Shown here: piece after piece, positions 49,031-62,400 of the stretch
Numbering within the stretch: the stretch's first letter is position 1
How the letters are laid out: each line of letters starts with the position of its first letter
Assembly (NCBI GenBank): GCA_008508345.1
Contig: QNGE01000120.1
Coordinates: forward strand, 188,968-252,967
Length of the DNA: 64,000 nt
Origin: Paragonimus westermani
Taxonomy: Eukaryota > Platyhelminthes > Trematoda > Plagiorchiida > Troglotrematidae
Reading direction: 5' to 3'
The notes under the pieces: model-generated
Told to the model about the DNA's origin: nothing
Databases searched by the model: none
Seen by the model: only the letters and a program-made list of their open reading frames with translations
Translations under genes and position numbers: made by a program

Positions 49031-52000
49031 GTACTTGATAAGATATGGTCAAATCAGTTGGAGGAAGTATCATGCAGCGCAACTAGTTGCCTGCGATTTC
49101 AAAAACCACTCTGCAATAATTCTTCGGTCCAGCTGTGTAGTTTAAGAGGTCCGACATAGTTTCCATGAACGACTTTCAAAAATTTTGGTTATTCTGAACA
49201 TGTCGCTTCTGTCGCTGGTCTAAGCTAGGCTAGAGCCGTCATTTTCCCCAGGTTTCGCGTTTAACTCATCAAATTTTTCACAGTACTTCCCAATGAATAC
49301 CTCTCTCTCCTTACTACATGCATATCGACTAAACATTATAGGTAACTATGCTTTCTTGTATAATTGAAAATATCTGCTCTGAATCCCTCTTGAATGTAAT
49401 GTGCCAATTAAAATTTGCCAGGTTTGCTGATGCAAATGTCACTCTCTAACCAGAATTTCACATTCACTCTGCGTTCTGTCACCGTATCAAAACGTTTTTC
49501 CGACAAAAAATATGTCTGTTTGTTGGGGTCTCGACAAAATTGTCGATTTTTACCTTGTTTGTCAGGTAACGTATCTCTTTCCGCTTCTCCCAATGGAATA
49601 GAACACATTAAAAACGCCTCACGCGACCTTATGGAAGGATGCAATTGTCGAAAACGAAGTTAAGTTAATTGGTTTGGAGCGCATCAGAATTGCAATCGCA
49701 CAACAGTTCAAATATAACGAAAATTTTGTCGTGTGTTAGCAGTGGTTCGTTTTAGGAAGTCAGAACTCCACGACTACCATACTGCATAAGGAGGGCAACA
49801 TTTGAGACACTTTATATATCACATTGCCACCGCATACTGGAGGTTTTGACACGTGTGAATAGATCAAAACTGATATGGGAAAAATTAGCTATCAAGTATT
49901 TTTCAGTTATTTCATAAAATACCTATATAAGCTTGACCAAATCAACGAAATGGAAGGGTTGTTTTTAAACTTGGAAGGAACTGTAGAAAGCGAAGAATGT
50001 GTATAATATGACCTGTTGCGTCACCCAATGCTTTTATTAAAAACTTGTTAATGAATGGTTTAGGCTAAGAATATTGCCATTTAGAATCAGATAGAGTAGT
50101 TTCAGGAGTACCACCATGTTAACTGCTGACGCGTTATGAATGAAACAAAACGTACTGTTATCATTAACTGCTTATCGCAACTGTATGAGACATACCAAAT
50201 TAAACTCATGTAACTGATGGATACCTGGTCAGTGCTTCCAAACAAATAACCTGTGGCCATGTATATACCGATAGGTTTACGACCTGGCGTGAAGTTATTG
50301 ATTTCGGTCGTATTTCATACCTTGTGCTTAGTCGTATTACGTAAATCAAGTTTTATGTTTCCGATCATAGGCCTAAACAAAATGGTGAATGCAAAAAGCA
50401 ACTACTAACTTGGCTCCCTATGAGTAATAAAACAAGCAACGTCAATCATTTGACTCTGACTTACCCTGGTAGATAAATGGACTTTAAAACTGGATAAGTT
50501 AACTGTTTGGCTAAACAGAAGAACTTATTATTCCAAGTACTATATCGCTGTACTGATAGAAATATATAGTCTAATTCCAACATAGGAAAATTAGTGGGGC
50601 GGAATTTTGAATAAGTAGCGTACAACCGTGAAGAATCATTTTCCTGGAGTGGCCTGAATTTCATTTGCGTGATTTCCACAATACTTCGCCAAAGTGATAC
50701 GTACCTCACCCACACTGAATAGCGTAGATCGCAAAACTAGAGTTAGTTTAAATTCTACAGAAAGTATTACATTTTGTGCATCACTGCACGTAGCAGTCTG
50801 TTTGGTTTGTTTCTGTAGGTTAAAAATGCTAATCGTTTATTTGGCAATCGCCATAGTTTTTGCAGGCAGCTGTGTAACATACACATATCACTGTGATTAC
50901 ATCTTCATGGACATAGCCATTTTTAACTTATTCAATGGAAAAACACATGAAAGACTTGAGAGTATTCATATAAACACAACCTGTACATGTGCTAGCTACC
51001 ATGACGTTCTTATGTATACGGGTTCAAGTAGATAAGTGACTAGAACGAAAATTAATCCAGCGGAGTATTGTTTCATTTGGGTTGGTCTAGATACCAATCA
51101 ACAGCAAGCGGTGAACACAAAAACACCTACAGCGTTTGATGCATGTCATGTTAGTCTTGCTCAGATATCTCTCTGAATTTGGTATACAACCAAAAGCATT
51201 GTTGGCAGGTTGTTTAAGCACTAGTAAGATACTTGGTCAAACGATCTTTTTAACTTGATTTCAAATACAATGGTTGAATTCGAGTTCAACATAAATATGT
51301 TTAAACTCCATCTGCCTCAATATTCTTCAACTTACTTTTAACGACGACATAAACTCATTAACAGTCTTCTTATGTCTATTTCCATTTTTCTGTATGCCCT
51401 AGCCAAAAGTTTTTCCACCCCACAACGTATTCCTCACCAATATAACACGAGCTGATTCACGATTATCTTTCCTTGCATCGCTAGTTGCAGTCTAGAATGA
51501 CGATTCGTCAATATTTACTAGTTAACCACTGGTTGACTAGTTAAATACATTCAAAAATGTGAAGGTAAACTTTTCGATAGAGATTTTTCGTCACCGTATT
51601 TTTCAAAGTTAAAAGTACTGATTACATTTTAAACCTGTTGCAGGGACGTGGTGAATAAAAAATTGTACGTATGGGTAGTAACGTGATTTCTATTATCAGC
51701 CGGTTAGTCTGGCCGATATAACACGCCGTTTGTGTTCATTTCTTAGAATCAGTCAACCCATATTTCATGTGAATAAAATCCGTATATTTGTGTCATTGTA
51801 CAAGTATAACATGTCAATATGCATAACCTTGCGACGACCGGAAGCTGAATTCCGACCCACCTTTTCACTAAACAGCTGTGTTTATTGCTGAACTCTCAAC
51901 TTCATGTGAAACTTATTACGTGACAATGTATCGAAGACCCCAGCCACATTCTTTCAAGTAGTGTGATGGACGCGGTTGGTAACAAAGAACCCGCGACTAA

Positions 52001-55000
52001 AGGTGGAAAGTGCCAAGCTTGTTTGTCAATATTTGGCAGTATAGTCTGGCTCTGATTGATGTGCAAAAATTTGGCCACCACTCACATGACAGACCCGAAC
52101 AAGTTAACCCGCTGACTGTTTGCTTGCAACTGTACTGAATGGCTAACCTGCCACTCTAAGGAAATTTGTAATGAAGTAGCCGCAATGCACAAGTCACGTT
52201 AATTCGCCAATTATACAATTGGCCCTTTTCGCGACTTTGTATTGTGTTATTGTCCAAAATGGCAAAATTGTATTGAAGCAATTAAAATCGAGGTCATTCC
52301 CATATGAACAGTATCATCCAAAGACCGTAGATGATCCAAAGCATCCGTTAGAACTTAAACACTGTGTTAGCTTCTACCGAAAACACGACGTAGAAGACTG
52401 CTGGCGTCATATGGACTACAAGGAGCGACCGGTTAACAAGTAGTATCTACGCGTTTGGCACAAGACTTTCAGTATACGATTGCAACCAAATCCAGTCAGT
52501 TGGATATTTCGCATTCTACTTGCGTATACGGAATTTTTCGTTTGAAAATTGCGGAGATCTTGCTGCTTTAATTGTTTAATGTCCTTACCTGTCAATACAT
52601 ATGCAGCAAACAAATCATAAAGACGACAGTGTGCAAGACGAACCGTTAGTAATATGTCGACGCTGTATACTTATACAACTATATATACTCGGAAGTAAAC
52701 GTTTGAATACATACAGATTTGCCATTGAACATTTATTCAACTAAAGATCTAAATGGAACTACATAATTAGACTGTAGTCATTTCATAGCAACTGTTATTA
52801 GTCATATATTTAATACTTCTGAGGACTTTTGTCCTCATTTATCACGTGTAAAAGACGTAGAGAAAGGTAATTGATAACCAAACGTTTTGGAAATTTTCCA
52901 GATACACAAATAATCAGTTTCATTTGACAACTCGCCCATAACTGCCAGGAGTTCGATTGTAAATTACCCTCGTCAATTTCTAATATCTGTGTGCGCGGTG
53001 ACAGAGGTGTCACAAATATTAAAGTCGTAATCGTGATTATGGCGAGATTAATCAAAATTTGAGTATCAAGGTGTCATTCATATAGATGAGTTGCTCAGTA
53101 ATGCAAATTTAACAATTTACTTTTAAAAATTGTCCGAAGATATTTATCTTCCACAATGCAACTAGGAAGATGATAACTTCATTGACTCAAGTTCGTAATA
53201 GTTACAAATCTCTAATATTATGGGGTCAGCCTTTGAAGATGTTCAGCAGACACAATCCTTAACAAGACCACCATCAGGTTAACAAATAGTTGTCTTTTGT
53301 GAAAATACACACGATAGAAGATATAACAACGTGCAACTGACACTACTAAACGTAGTCTTCATATTCCACAACAGATATTAGGAAAAACTTCAAGGCAGTA
53401 CAGATCAAGTGTTGTATATTTGCTAGGATGCCACGGAAATATTTGAAGAGGAAATATGTATGATTCTCTACAAATAAACAAGTCCTTTTGTTAACCAGAA
53501 AACTGGAAGTTAGGCGCCCAATTGTGCAATGATTGCATAGAATTCACATAGTTCAATAAACTGCCATTCATAAATATTTACCTGATATACTGGTGGGCAG
53601 AGCAGCCAGTGATGACACAGCTGTTGTTGTGGTTTACAAAATTACTATCATAGATGTATGTTAGTTTCTTTCTCATTAAGAAATTGACATACCAACATCA
53701 CGGAGCAAACCCGTGTTTACCAATAAACACATATACTGAACAACAGAAATTGATTCGGCAAACACAACCGCTGGATATGTCCAGATTTTAACGAGTTCTG
53801 CCATTCAATAGAGCTGAACTTGAAAATCCGAATGCCACTTAAATATGCCAATCATTTTATTGCTCAGCCAAACTTTCAAACCGTTCCCGTTCTTGAAAAA
53901 ACATTAGGCCAAAATGGCATTTTTGTTGGAACTTCTCGATTGTACTCACCGTTGTTTTGATTCCGATCACATTTTTATGAGTTAAGTGACTTGGACCCCG
54001 CCCAGCTGATTTCACATCGAGTATGAACGGGTCCACATATCTCAACATTAAGAGAAGTTTACCTGCGGTGGATCATCTTCAAAATGAACATAACATTTGT
54101 CGAGTTATTCTCGATATATGAACTTATAACGAGAAACTTCGCAGTGGTGACAGACTAACGGAAATATATGAATTTTATGAGCGCTTAACTAATCATTGAA
54201 ACAAGTCAGTTGATGAAAAACAGGCATCACTCACATGATTGTAAATTTTGCATTGATAAAGGAAGCCGTTCAGCTATTTCGAGAAGTCTGACGATGGGGG
54301 AATTAATTGCAAACAAAGCTGGATAAGAGTCTGTATAATAAATTGTTTGCGCCAGAGGTGAATCTAGTGGCGTTGATGTTAGGGTGTTCCCATCGTAGGG
54401 ATCCGAACTGAAGTTCAGTGTTGAATAAATACTGTTCGGTTTTTAAAAGAGGAAAGCAGTCATTTAGGATCCTCAGATCACACCACAAAACACCGACATA
54501 CGCCTTCTCACCCGATTAACCTCATCGAATAGAATCAATTGTTAAGTATACTGTAGGCAGTGAAATTAACTCCTTGTGCTGTTTTTTACATTAACGTGAC
54601 ATCAACCTCTAGTAAACTGGACGTGCTTCGTAACCTCTGCTTCCAGGAAAGTCTAATTGTAGTAGACATTAGGAAGACCTGATGTGAAAAGAAAGTGTGG
54701 AATGGCAAATCGTCCAACTCCGGCATGACAGTGCATCGCAGTGATAAGAAAATTGATGAAGGAGGCTGTGTAACACTTCACTTAGGACCGCATTTAAAGA
54801 CCATGTGTATTCTTTCTAGGGTGCTATCGGATCCCCTGGAATCAGTTTGACAAGCAGTTAATGTCATTTGAAAGTTTTTTCTTTAATTGGCATGACTCGA
54901 AGACTGCCTTTTGCGCACAGGAATGTCGACACTGTTATGGGCAACATTACTTAAGGTCTCATCTTCAGATTATCATTAAACGTCAATGTTGGAAGGTTTT

Positions 55001-55639
55001 GGACAACCAAAGCTAGAATTCACAAACCATTTATTCGGTAATGCAACGTCATCTCAGCCGGAGATTTCTGTGAGACAATAATGAAAGCAGCATGAATACA
55101 GCTTGTCCGAAAACATTCAAGTTGGCGGGTGGACAAAGAGCCGTCAGACCCTGATTGTATTCTTAACAAGGAGATTGTGGCAATTTAAATATTACACCTC
55201 CGCTTGGTCGTAGTGATGATGGCGTAATTTGATTCACCTACCTACTGCATACTAGGTAAAGTATTCTTTGAAACACAGGTCTAGAGATCTCTTACAAGTC
55301 AAAGTTCTTAAGGATAAAGGTTGAACGGTCTAACTGTTTCACCACATTTGTTCTAGCTGATCACTGACAGTGCATCGCTGAGAAAAATGTCAAGGAGGTT
55401 AACAAACATGTTTCAACAATGTGTTCCACACTTGACGAAACGCCGAGGTGCTTAATGAATGCAACCAAACGTCAGTTTACCTTTAACCGTTCAATTCGAG
55501 AGAGGCATCAAGAGAAACAGACTGAACACATTTCTGATGTGTCACGTGGCGTGATTGTATCACAGCGGCCACCAGAGCGGACCGAATTTTTTCAGGTCGG
55601 TTGTGCCCAAAAAATGAAGGTGATTCTAAAAACGTCTAT
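49031..55639. other. No recognised gene apart from one weak candidate
   Basis: This is AT-rich sequence. A window at 49408-49663 is open on both strands, and 52219-52443 is open on the plus strand, without identifiable homology. A short phrase 'gacagtgcatcgc' with similar following sequence occurs at about 54728 and 55368. No ankyrin or channel exons were found. Confidence 0.45.
50826..51035 (+). CDS. Candidate small secreted protein, unknown
   Basis: After an acceptor-like sequence (tttggtttgtttctgtag, ending 50819), an ATG at 50826 opens 69 codons. It begins MLIVYLAIAIVFAGSCVTYT, which looks like a signal peptide with a small-residue cleavage region. A short stretch with several Cys and an N-T-T sequon follows, ending at TAA/TAG near 51035. 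No family is recognised, no poly(A) signal is obvious, and frames of this size arise by chance here. Confidence 0.18.
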   Translation: MLIVYLAIAIVFAGSCVTYTYHCDYIFMDIAIFNLFNGKTHERLESIHINTTCTCASYHDVLMYTGSSR

Positions 55640-56002
55640 AACGAAGTCGCAGCACACACAGGGAGTAAGGCTGGCATATCACAGATGCGAACCACTGGTG
55701 AATTTACTAATACAAATGCAGAGGCAACCAACAACACGAGTGAACAGTGCGTAGGTACGAATAACCATACGTCCAGTGACTTTCGAGTGCACCCGCAGGA
55801 ACTTGACCGACTTGATCCAAGTTTCAGTGCCACAAACCAGAATCAAGTCAAAGAACCTACCAGCATAAAAATCACCCTGTCCAGGATTGATATCCTGTGC
55901 CATCGGCAAAACTTTCATCACCGAACTATCTGAACCGTCTCTAGCACGATTCAGTTGATCCTTGTCAACTGGCCGTCTCACGTACGCGTGGAAACAATTC
56001 AC
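55640..56002 (-). pseudogene. LINE endonuclease fragment (CR1-like), inverted relative to its RT
   Basis: The minus-strand frame contains 'FFDLILVCGTETWI', like the D-I-I-x-x-T-E-T-W motif of APE-type LINE endonucleases. About 30 residues later comes 'VIRTYALFTRVVGCLCICIS', like the R-x-D-R-x-x-G-G-G-V-x-I-Y block with its glycines lost. It lies upstream of, and faces away from, the reverse-transcriptase remnant at 56205-57290. The match is by motif only and is moderately diverged. Confidence 0.55.
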
Positions 56003-56204
56003 GCAAATGTTCAGAGGTGGGTGTATATGTTACTCAGCAAACTAACGACCAATAACGCTGATCTCAGTGATCTCAAGAATTGGAGTACTTATCAGATGAC
56101 TCTCTTCGGGCCAAGGATAAGCACATCGACATCGTCAAAAAGGGGTGACGTGGCTTTCATAGGAGATACTCATGTGTCTCAAACCTGTTAATTAGTCGTG
56201 AGGT

Positions 56205-57290
56205 TTTGATGGAGTCTACCGACGCAGGACTGATTATAGACATGGTTCTTCATGAATCTCCCAAAGCCTCTGACACTTTCGATCATTCCTTCTTGCCGCG
56301 GAAACTGACTACTTTGCCTTGAGGAGCGTTCACCCACGTGGTTAGAGGATAGTCTGACTAGACGTATATTCAACGTCAAGGTGAATGAACATCTACCAGA
56401 CTAGTTCTAAGCTAACAGCGGCTTTCTTCAAGGAGTAGTCCTAGAACCACTGTTATTCATTCTTTTCGTTCTTGATCTACCCAGTGTGGCCAAGGCGCCG
56501 ATGTTGCTCTACGCCCATGTGACAAAACTCTGGCGAGTACTAGATTGCCCAAAAGACGATCGGAGCTACCCAAATCAGCGGTCCGTAAAAACAACTTGGC
56601 GTTCAATGTCAACAAACGCAAAGTCATACACATTCGTCATCACACTTGTACTGAGTAGTACCTTGGCGACACAAAGCTGCTCATGTCAGTATGCGAACGA
56701 CACCTGGGGCCACAGTGACGGACAGATTGAATTTGTTTTCACGTTGTTCTGTCGTGGCTAAAAAGGCAACCAATCCTCAGTCTCTTAAGAGGAATTTCTG
56801 GGACTTCCCACTGTGTTTGCCCCTATAATCCGCTCTCATCTGGAAACGACCATATATATGTTGTTCTTTTCTTAGAAAATCTAGCACTTACTGAAAGCGT
56901 TCACAGACGGACCATTAGAAGAGTTATGTGGCCCAAGACAACACCTTGTCCGGAGCGACTGGCAGGAGTTCACCAACTTCCAATGAATCATGGATGCCTC
57001 AGGTGAGACCTAATTCCCATCTATAAAATACTCTACTCCACGGGTCACCACTTTGCACATCACATCCCGCTAAATAGGGATGAATGTTTGAAGGGTTACT
57101 CGACAAATCGAGTAATGAAATAGGCAAGTTACTTTGCAGACAGAACTGCCTTACAGTTAAAATCCACTTGTACCGGAACACATTACTTAACTCTGTGTTC
57201 ACTACTGAATCGGTTGACAATTTTAAAATATCACTCGATCATCACATACTTGAGAGTCAACTGGCACTACAGGCTTCCTAGTCGTTGCAC
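56205..57290 (+). pseudogene. LINE reverse-transcriptase remnant (CR1-like)
   Basis: Across several frames the plus strand encodes decayed RT blocks. 'SKASDTFDHSFLP' is the K-A-F-D-x-V-D-H block at about 56255-56300. A decayed Q-G-x-x-L-x-P-L-L-F block lies at about 56430-56465. 'APMLLYAHVTKLW' (56490-56530) is the Y-A-D-D-x-K-L block, with the two Asp replaced. The C-terminal tail, about 57000-57290, has 'LIPIYKILY', 'NRVMK', and 'SVDNFKISLDHHI'. Many stops and frameshifts show old age. The tail pattern is typical of CR1/jockey-type LINEs. Confidence 0.75.
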
Positions 57291-59061
57291 TAGACTAATA
57301 TCCCAGGTCATAATCTGCACATGCCTAACCGAATGATGTCTTGAGTGTATTTGAATGTTATGTGCTGAAACGATTGCAGTCAGCAACTTCACTGTATTCA
57401 TTTTCTATTTGGTTCCATTCGATTTTTCTTTGCACCTGAAAGCCACTCAAAACAATACTCCACCAAGAATCACAAAGGTATAAACGCTTACGCAAAGCTC
57501 CTTACCTCTTGCGTGTACTTATAAACATGTTTGAATGACTACCTTGTTCCAGTGAGCAATGTTTGTTACAGGAAAGGTCACTATATTTAGGTTAGAATGA
57601 TTATCGAACCCCGCGAGAAATCTTATTAGTTAACTATGAGATAAACATGTGATATAAAAAACCAAACGCTATACGGTTATACAACAAAAATGTAAATAGA
57701 GCGAAAATCACAGAAGCCAGATAGTAAAGTCTAATCATTTGCTTGTCAAAGTCATTCCATAGTTGGTGATATAAATGCTAATCAAATTGCATTGCACCAT
57801 CATAGTTCAGTTACGTCGTATCCTTTTCTATTGTCTGTCAGCGTGCATTGGTTTTGTCCAACTACCGTTTCATTTACTCGATTGGAAGTAATTATAGAAT
57901 TTAACTAATTTCAGGTTTTGTACTTCTAGCTAACAAACAATGAATCTCTGGAGAATCTCTTAATTCGAAAGGGTCCTCAAAACAATTTACTACCAACGTT
58001 TCCAGAAAATTCTCGAAACATTGTAGATGTGTCAGATTGATTTCAAATGTATCATTGTGTTTTTCACTGTCAAACGGACCAGCTGTAGAACTAGTGATGA
58101 GTGGGACTCAACAGTTTTCCTTCATAACTCAAACCCCCGCAATTTTTACACATTTTTCGTTGAGTTAGTGTTTAGTGTTGTGTTTTCGGCTTTGTATATT
58201 GTTACATCAAGCTATCGATTCCGTAGGTTTTGGTAACTAGCCAACACCAATCACGGTCTAACCGTTAACCAAAGGTTCAGGGAACCAATAACAACACTTT
58301 TACTTGCTGTCGTATAAAAATTTATGCTCATTTTTGAGTCAACACACGCGGGGAAGCTGCTAAGTTTACTTATACACGAAAATGCGTAGCTAATAAACCA
58401 GGACACCAGTTGCTCTTCGGACAGGCAATTACGGAGAATATGCGAATAAGTTAGCTACTAATACTGAGTGGTCCGTCACGTTAGGATGAAAAAAAGAATG
58501 TAATGTAATAGTCTGGCTAACTTTTTATACGTTAATCATTGAGGGTTTGTCATTACCGTGTTACGCGATTTCTGACTGGATATGTATTGAAAACCTCAAA
58601 GCTTTTACTATCAAGCAGACTTGCTGGTCGTCCGTTTTAAGAAAGCACTACACTTGCGGCTCCATCTAACTTCAGCTCGTCATCGACATACTTGTTTAAT
58701 GTGATCTCTTTCTGGACACGAAAGTGCCTGTGACTAAACGTTTAGATACGTGTTTGATTTTACCTACTGTGAGGCCGTTATTTCAGTAGATGCCGCAGGA
58801 AAACTTAGACTGGGGTTGTGGTTTGGTTTACGACAGAAAATTTTAGCGTTGCTGGTAAAAATGCTTAAAAGTAATAGAAAAAAAGTATACCGTGACGTGC
58901 AATCCACAACCCTAGATTAAATGCGCGGCGTTTATGTGAAGGTGTGTTGTTAAAACAATCACGTTACGGATATGTTTCAACTGTTTTTCGGAACAAAAAT
59001 TTTCAAACGTGACACAAAGATGAACAAAGGGAAAATACGGGGAAACTTATTGGTTAGTAGC
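57291..59061. other. No recognised feature
   Basis: This is AT-rich non-coding sequence between the LINE remnant and the SINE pair. A 69-codon plus-strand frame at 58027-58236 has no homology signals. Confidence 0.5.
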
Positions 59062-59318
59062 AGGGGATTTTGGTTTTCATACAGATTGAACGTCACTCAC
59101 AAGTGATCGCAACGGTCGCATTTCCATCGACTTTGCAATCGGTTCCTTTTGAAAACAAACACGAGACTCGAGTTTTACCCGCATTAGAGCTCAGTAGTTC
59201 ATATCTTTGCCACGGTTGGGACTAGAACTCTGGCTACGCTCTCATGGAGCAACCGTGTTGACCACTGCGCTATGCACCTCACATTAGGCGCGATTGAATC
59301 ATCATATATGAACCGTCA
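59062..59318 (-). repeat. SINE family 1, near full-length copy, reverse orientation
   Basis: Read on the minus strand it has the head with A box 'TAGCGCAGTGG', the phrase 'gtcaacacggttgct', a diverged B box, and the body to 'ccaaaatcccc'. It aligns along the whole of the 3131-3384 copy. A second, more diverged copy lies next to it in the opposite orientation. Confidence 0.8.
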
Positions 59319-59331
59319 GTTTTAGCAACGA

Positions 59332-59475
59332 TGTGCACTACCTAGGAGAAATAACAAGAGCGAAACCCGACTCTGGTGCTTCTTTCCAGAAAATGCCTAC
59401 TGTCTAAATATACAAACTGAGATGGAATCAAGTGGCATTCAGTTTATGTAAGTCTAAACTCCCTACTGGCAGTCG
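59332..59475 (+). repeat. SINE family 1, diverged body copy
   Basis: The 'gcactacctagga...agagcgaaacccgactctggtgcttctttcc' region corresponds to the SINE body (gcactactgacgag...agagcgaaactcgagtctagtgcttctttt). Similarity fades after about 59400. It is inverted relative to the neighbour at 59062-59318. Confidence 0.6.
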
Positions 59476-62400
59476 TAATCCAGTTCACCTTAACTTGGCG
59501 GACATCCCAAAATGCTGAAGTAAGTTCGAACAACGCTATGAGCTTCCAGTTCACATTTTGTGGGCCTTGTTCTTTAAGCTGCGCGTTCTGTTGTCTGATG
59601 GGATGTATTCAGTTGGTTAAACAGCTAGATCAAGCAAGTGATCTACTAAAATGTGACAAAATTACTTAACACAACGTGCTACACAATCGTCGGATATTCG
59701 AGACGTCAAAATGAATTAATCGATACAAAAATGTCTTGTTTTAGGATTTGTCCATCACTTATTTTAACAAAATGTGACAGCATTGTGTCACTGCCACGTT
59801 GGTTAGAATGCTAATCACACAGTTGTAGTAAATGCCCCCTTTGGCAAAATTCTGACTTAAAAGTAATACTCGTCTATGTCTATATTCAGAGTCAAAACAT
59901 TACTATTGTTGTCCTCTTTAGGTACATTCAACCACCTCAAGTGAAGACAAATATGATGATTATCGAGCTGGTCTATACTTGTTAACAAGCCAGTGAATTA
60001 AATATTTCGGTTGTGTTGCAGGAAACCCTGGTTCTCAAGTTTTCGAATATCCCACTTCTCCTCAGAGTTACCAGTAAAAGCATTCAAATCCCATACCACC
60101 ATCCGACTCACTCCATGTTGTATGTTGTCTTGACAATTTTGATTGAAACAACGGTAACAATGACGTTGGCCGAAACAACCCAAACAACTGTTAGATTCAT
60201 TATTTGATCGCTTAAACCGCAGAGTCCATAAGCCACCTTGTTATGTTTGCCATCAAGTTAGGTACGGATTTATTTCAGCGAGAAAGACTGTCTCTTCTAA
60301 ATATAGTTGACCAGCGTCCAGGAGGTTGTCACCGCCAATTTTTACACTTTAAGGGTGTGTTAAATACAGTGATAAACTGGTCACTAATAAAGAAAGTCTA
60401 CCTAGTGAAAACGATAGCCTCTTGCCAAAGAGAAAGCTTTTTAGTACAGTCAAACTCTAACAGGTCATTTGGTGTTTACTCCTTAGTGTGTTACGTTGTT
60501 AAAAGTTGCTAAACCAGTCAAGACTTTCACCCATCTAAGTCGAGTCTAAAAGGAGAATATTTCGAGTCAATCATCCATCTTACGATCGACTGACTTACCA
60601 CACCTGAACGCTTGACGACTTTCATTTTTGATTAATGTTCGAGTTTCAACGTCGTTTCGAAAGGCGCCAAAGTAACTAGCCTGTTGTCTTCAATCCACGA
60701 CAAATCAATTAGAAGCTTTGAAATCGATAAAGCTTTCAGCGAGTGCTGAGACGAATGATATGAGCGATCAGGAATTTGTTCGTTTTCGAGTTGAAAACTT
60801 TGTCCGGTTAAACTAGTTTCAACAACTTTCAGCAGCGGCTTGATGAGCCAGCCAAATAAGAGTTCTATTTCACACTTAAAGACCATGCTGCCAGCGTGTG
60901 CTGAGTCATTGAGAAATGTAGTTTGACTTGTTGGAGTAGGCGTTCTTCTGTTCTGCCGACGAACGAGCCGTAACATGTGCACGGAGAAGTCCCCGTGCGA
61001 TGCGAAGTATTCTGCAGCACCACAAGGTGACATACGGAAAATGATTTTGCAATTGAAAAATAAAAACCCCAGTTAGGTAAATGAGTAAAAAAGATACACT
61101 GGTTGGCTTTATTTTCCTTCTAAATCACTGACAAATGACCACCTCTGTACGCTTTCAAATTTCTAACCCCGCATTCAAAAATGTTGTTACCTGGTATCTT
61201 TTTCAAAACTGTTATCACTGTCAACAAGCTGTCTGATTAGAGTGTACGATTTTACTGAAACGCGTCAGCCAGATATGAAAATCCGAAAAATCAGAGTTCG
61301 TTCAAATAACTGATATAGAATTTCAATTGCCAGAGAGCTGGATGTACCTTCGAAAATAAACTATAACATTAAGCTGACTAAAAAGTTATAGGAGTGCAAA
61401 AGTTATTCCACGTACTTTCATTTCACTAGTGGTTACTGACTATTTTATTTAACCGTTCGAATTTGGTGAAATACACTGAAAAATCATGGATAATATCTTG
61501 ACAAAGAAACAGATGATTGTACGTTCTCAGTAGTACGTTGTACAAAAAAACGGATGATTTAATGGATATGACCCTTCACGTCATCTTTTTATAGAGAAAC
61601 CAACAAGCGTCGTGTAAGAAACATGGTGATATAAAAATTAGAACTGTTTATTTAAAAGGTCTATAACTGGCCAAAATCTTCGATATGGTTCAAATCGAAA
61701 ATAGCCCACTAATAGCATATCACAAACATACCTCTTACTCTTTTAAAGACTTGTCAACATTTGTTGTGCTTAAAAACGTTGATCAGTTTTCTATACATAT
61801 GTTTAAACCTATTGTGTCCTTACCAAAACAAAGGTGGATTTTCTTCATCCACTTCGAGTGAGCAACATATAGCTCGCCATAAAAAAGTATCGTTTGGTCT
61901 GTTGCCTGGCTACTGATACTATAAACCTGTGTTTATTTCTAGTGAAAAAAACATAGACTTCGGAAAAAACAACTTGGTAGTTCCGTTTTCAACATCCTCT
62001 TCTTTACAGAAGAGATGTTCTCTCATATGGTTGTCTAAAGGATGTGTTTTGGTGATATGTCGAATGAGTAACATTAATTGACACGTTTCCTGACACAGTG
62101 TAACCTGGTTTTGAAAGGTAAGATGTATAATATGGACGAAAACAAATATGGAAATAAATTCCGTCTCACTTATTAAGTGGCAGCTGAAAGCAAACAGTGT
62201 TCTTTGTCTTTTTACCGGGTGTGAGTGACGCCAGTTTTGCCTGAAATTAGATAGATCCTTAAAATTAAGCTGGTGAGGGAACACCACTCTACGGCTCTAA
62301 TTATTTATATGAGTAATTTTGGTCTTGATCAACGGCTAAGTGCCAAAGCACGATGTTCCAACCGTGCTCATGGTTATCGATATTGCGAAACTCTTGCAAC

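Noticed and set aside
49408..49663. Open frames on both strands next to the gypsy element
   Set aside because: Neither strand shows a known domain, and dual-strand openness argues for chance.
53857..54060. Minus-strand frame with a GTGAGT-like donor as a channel exon
   Set aside because: There is a good donor but no adequate acceptor, and the peptide lacks ankyrin or TRP features.
59998..60215. Minus-strand Cys-rich frame, and an alternative frame with a hydrophobic stretch
   Set aside because: Two incompatible frames look equally plausible, with no family match for either.
60632..61033. 133-codon minus-strand open frame
   Set aside because: It is long for chance but has no recognisable domain and no clear splice sites. 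It was considered as a retroelement fragment without motif support.
61919..62287. 122-codon minus-strand frame with Cys/His resembling a zinc finger
   Set aside because: Spacing between Cys and His pairs does not fit the C2H2 pattern, and there is no supporting gene structure.
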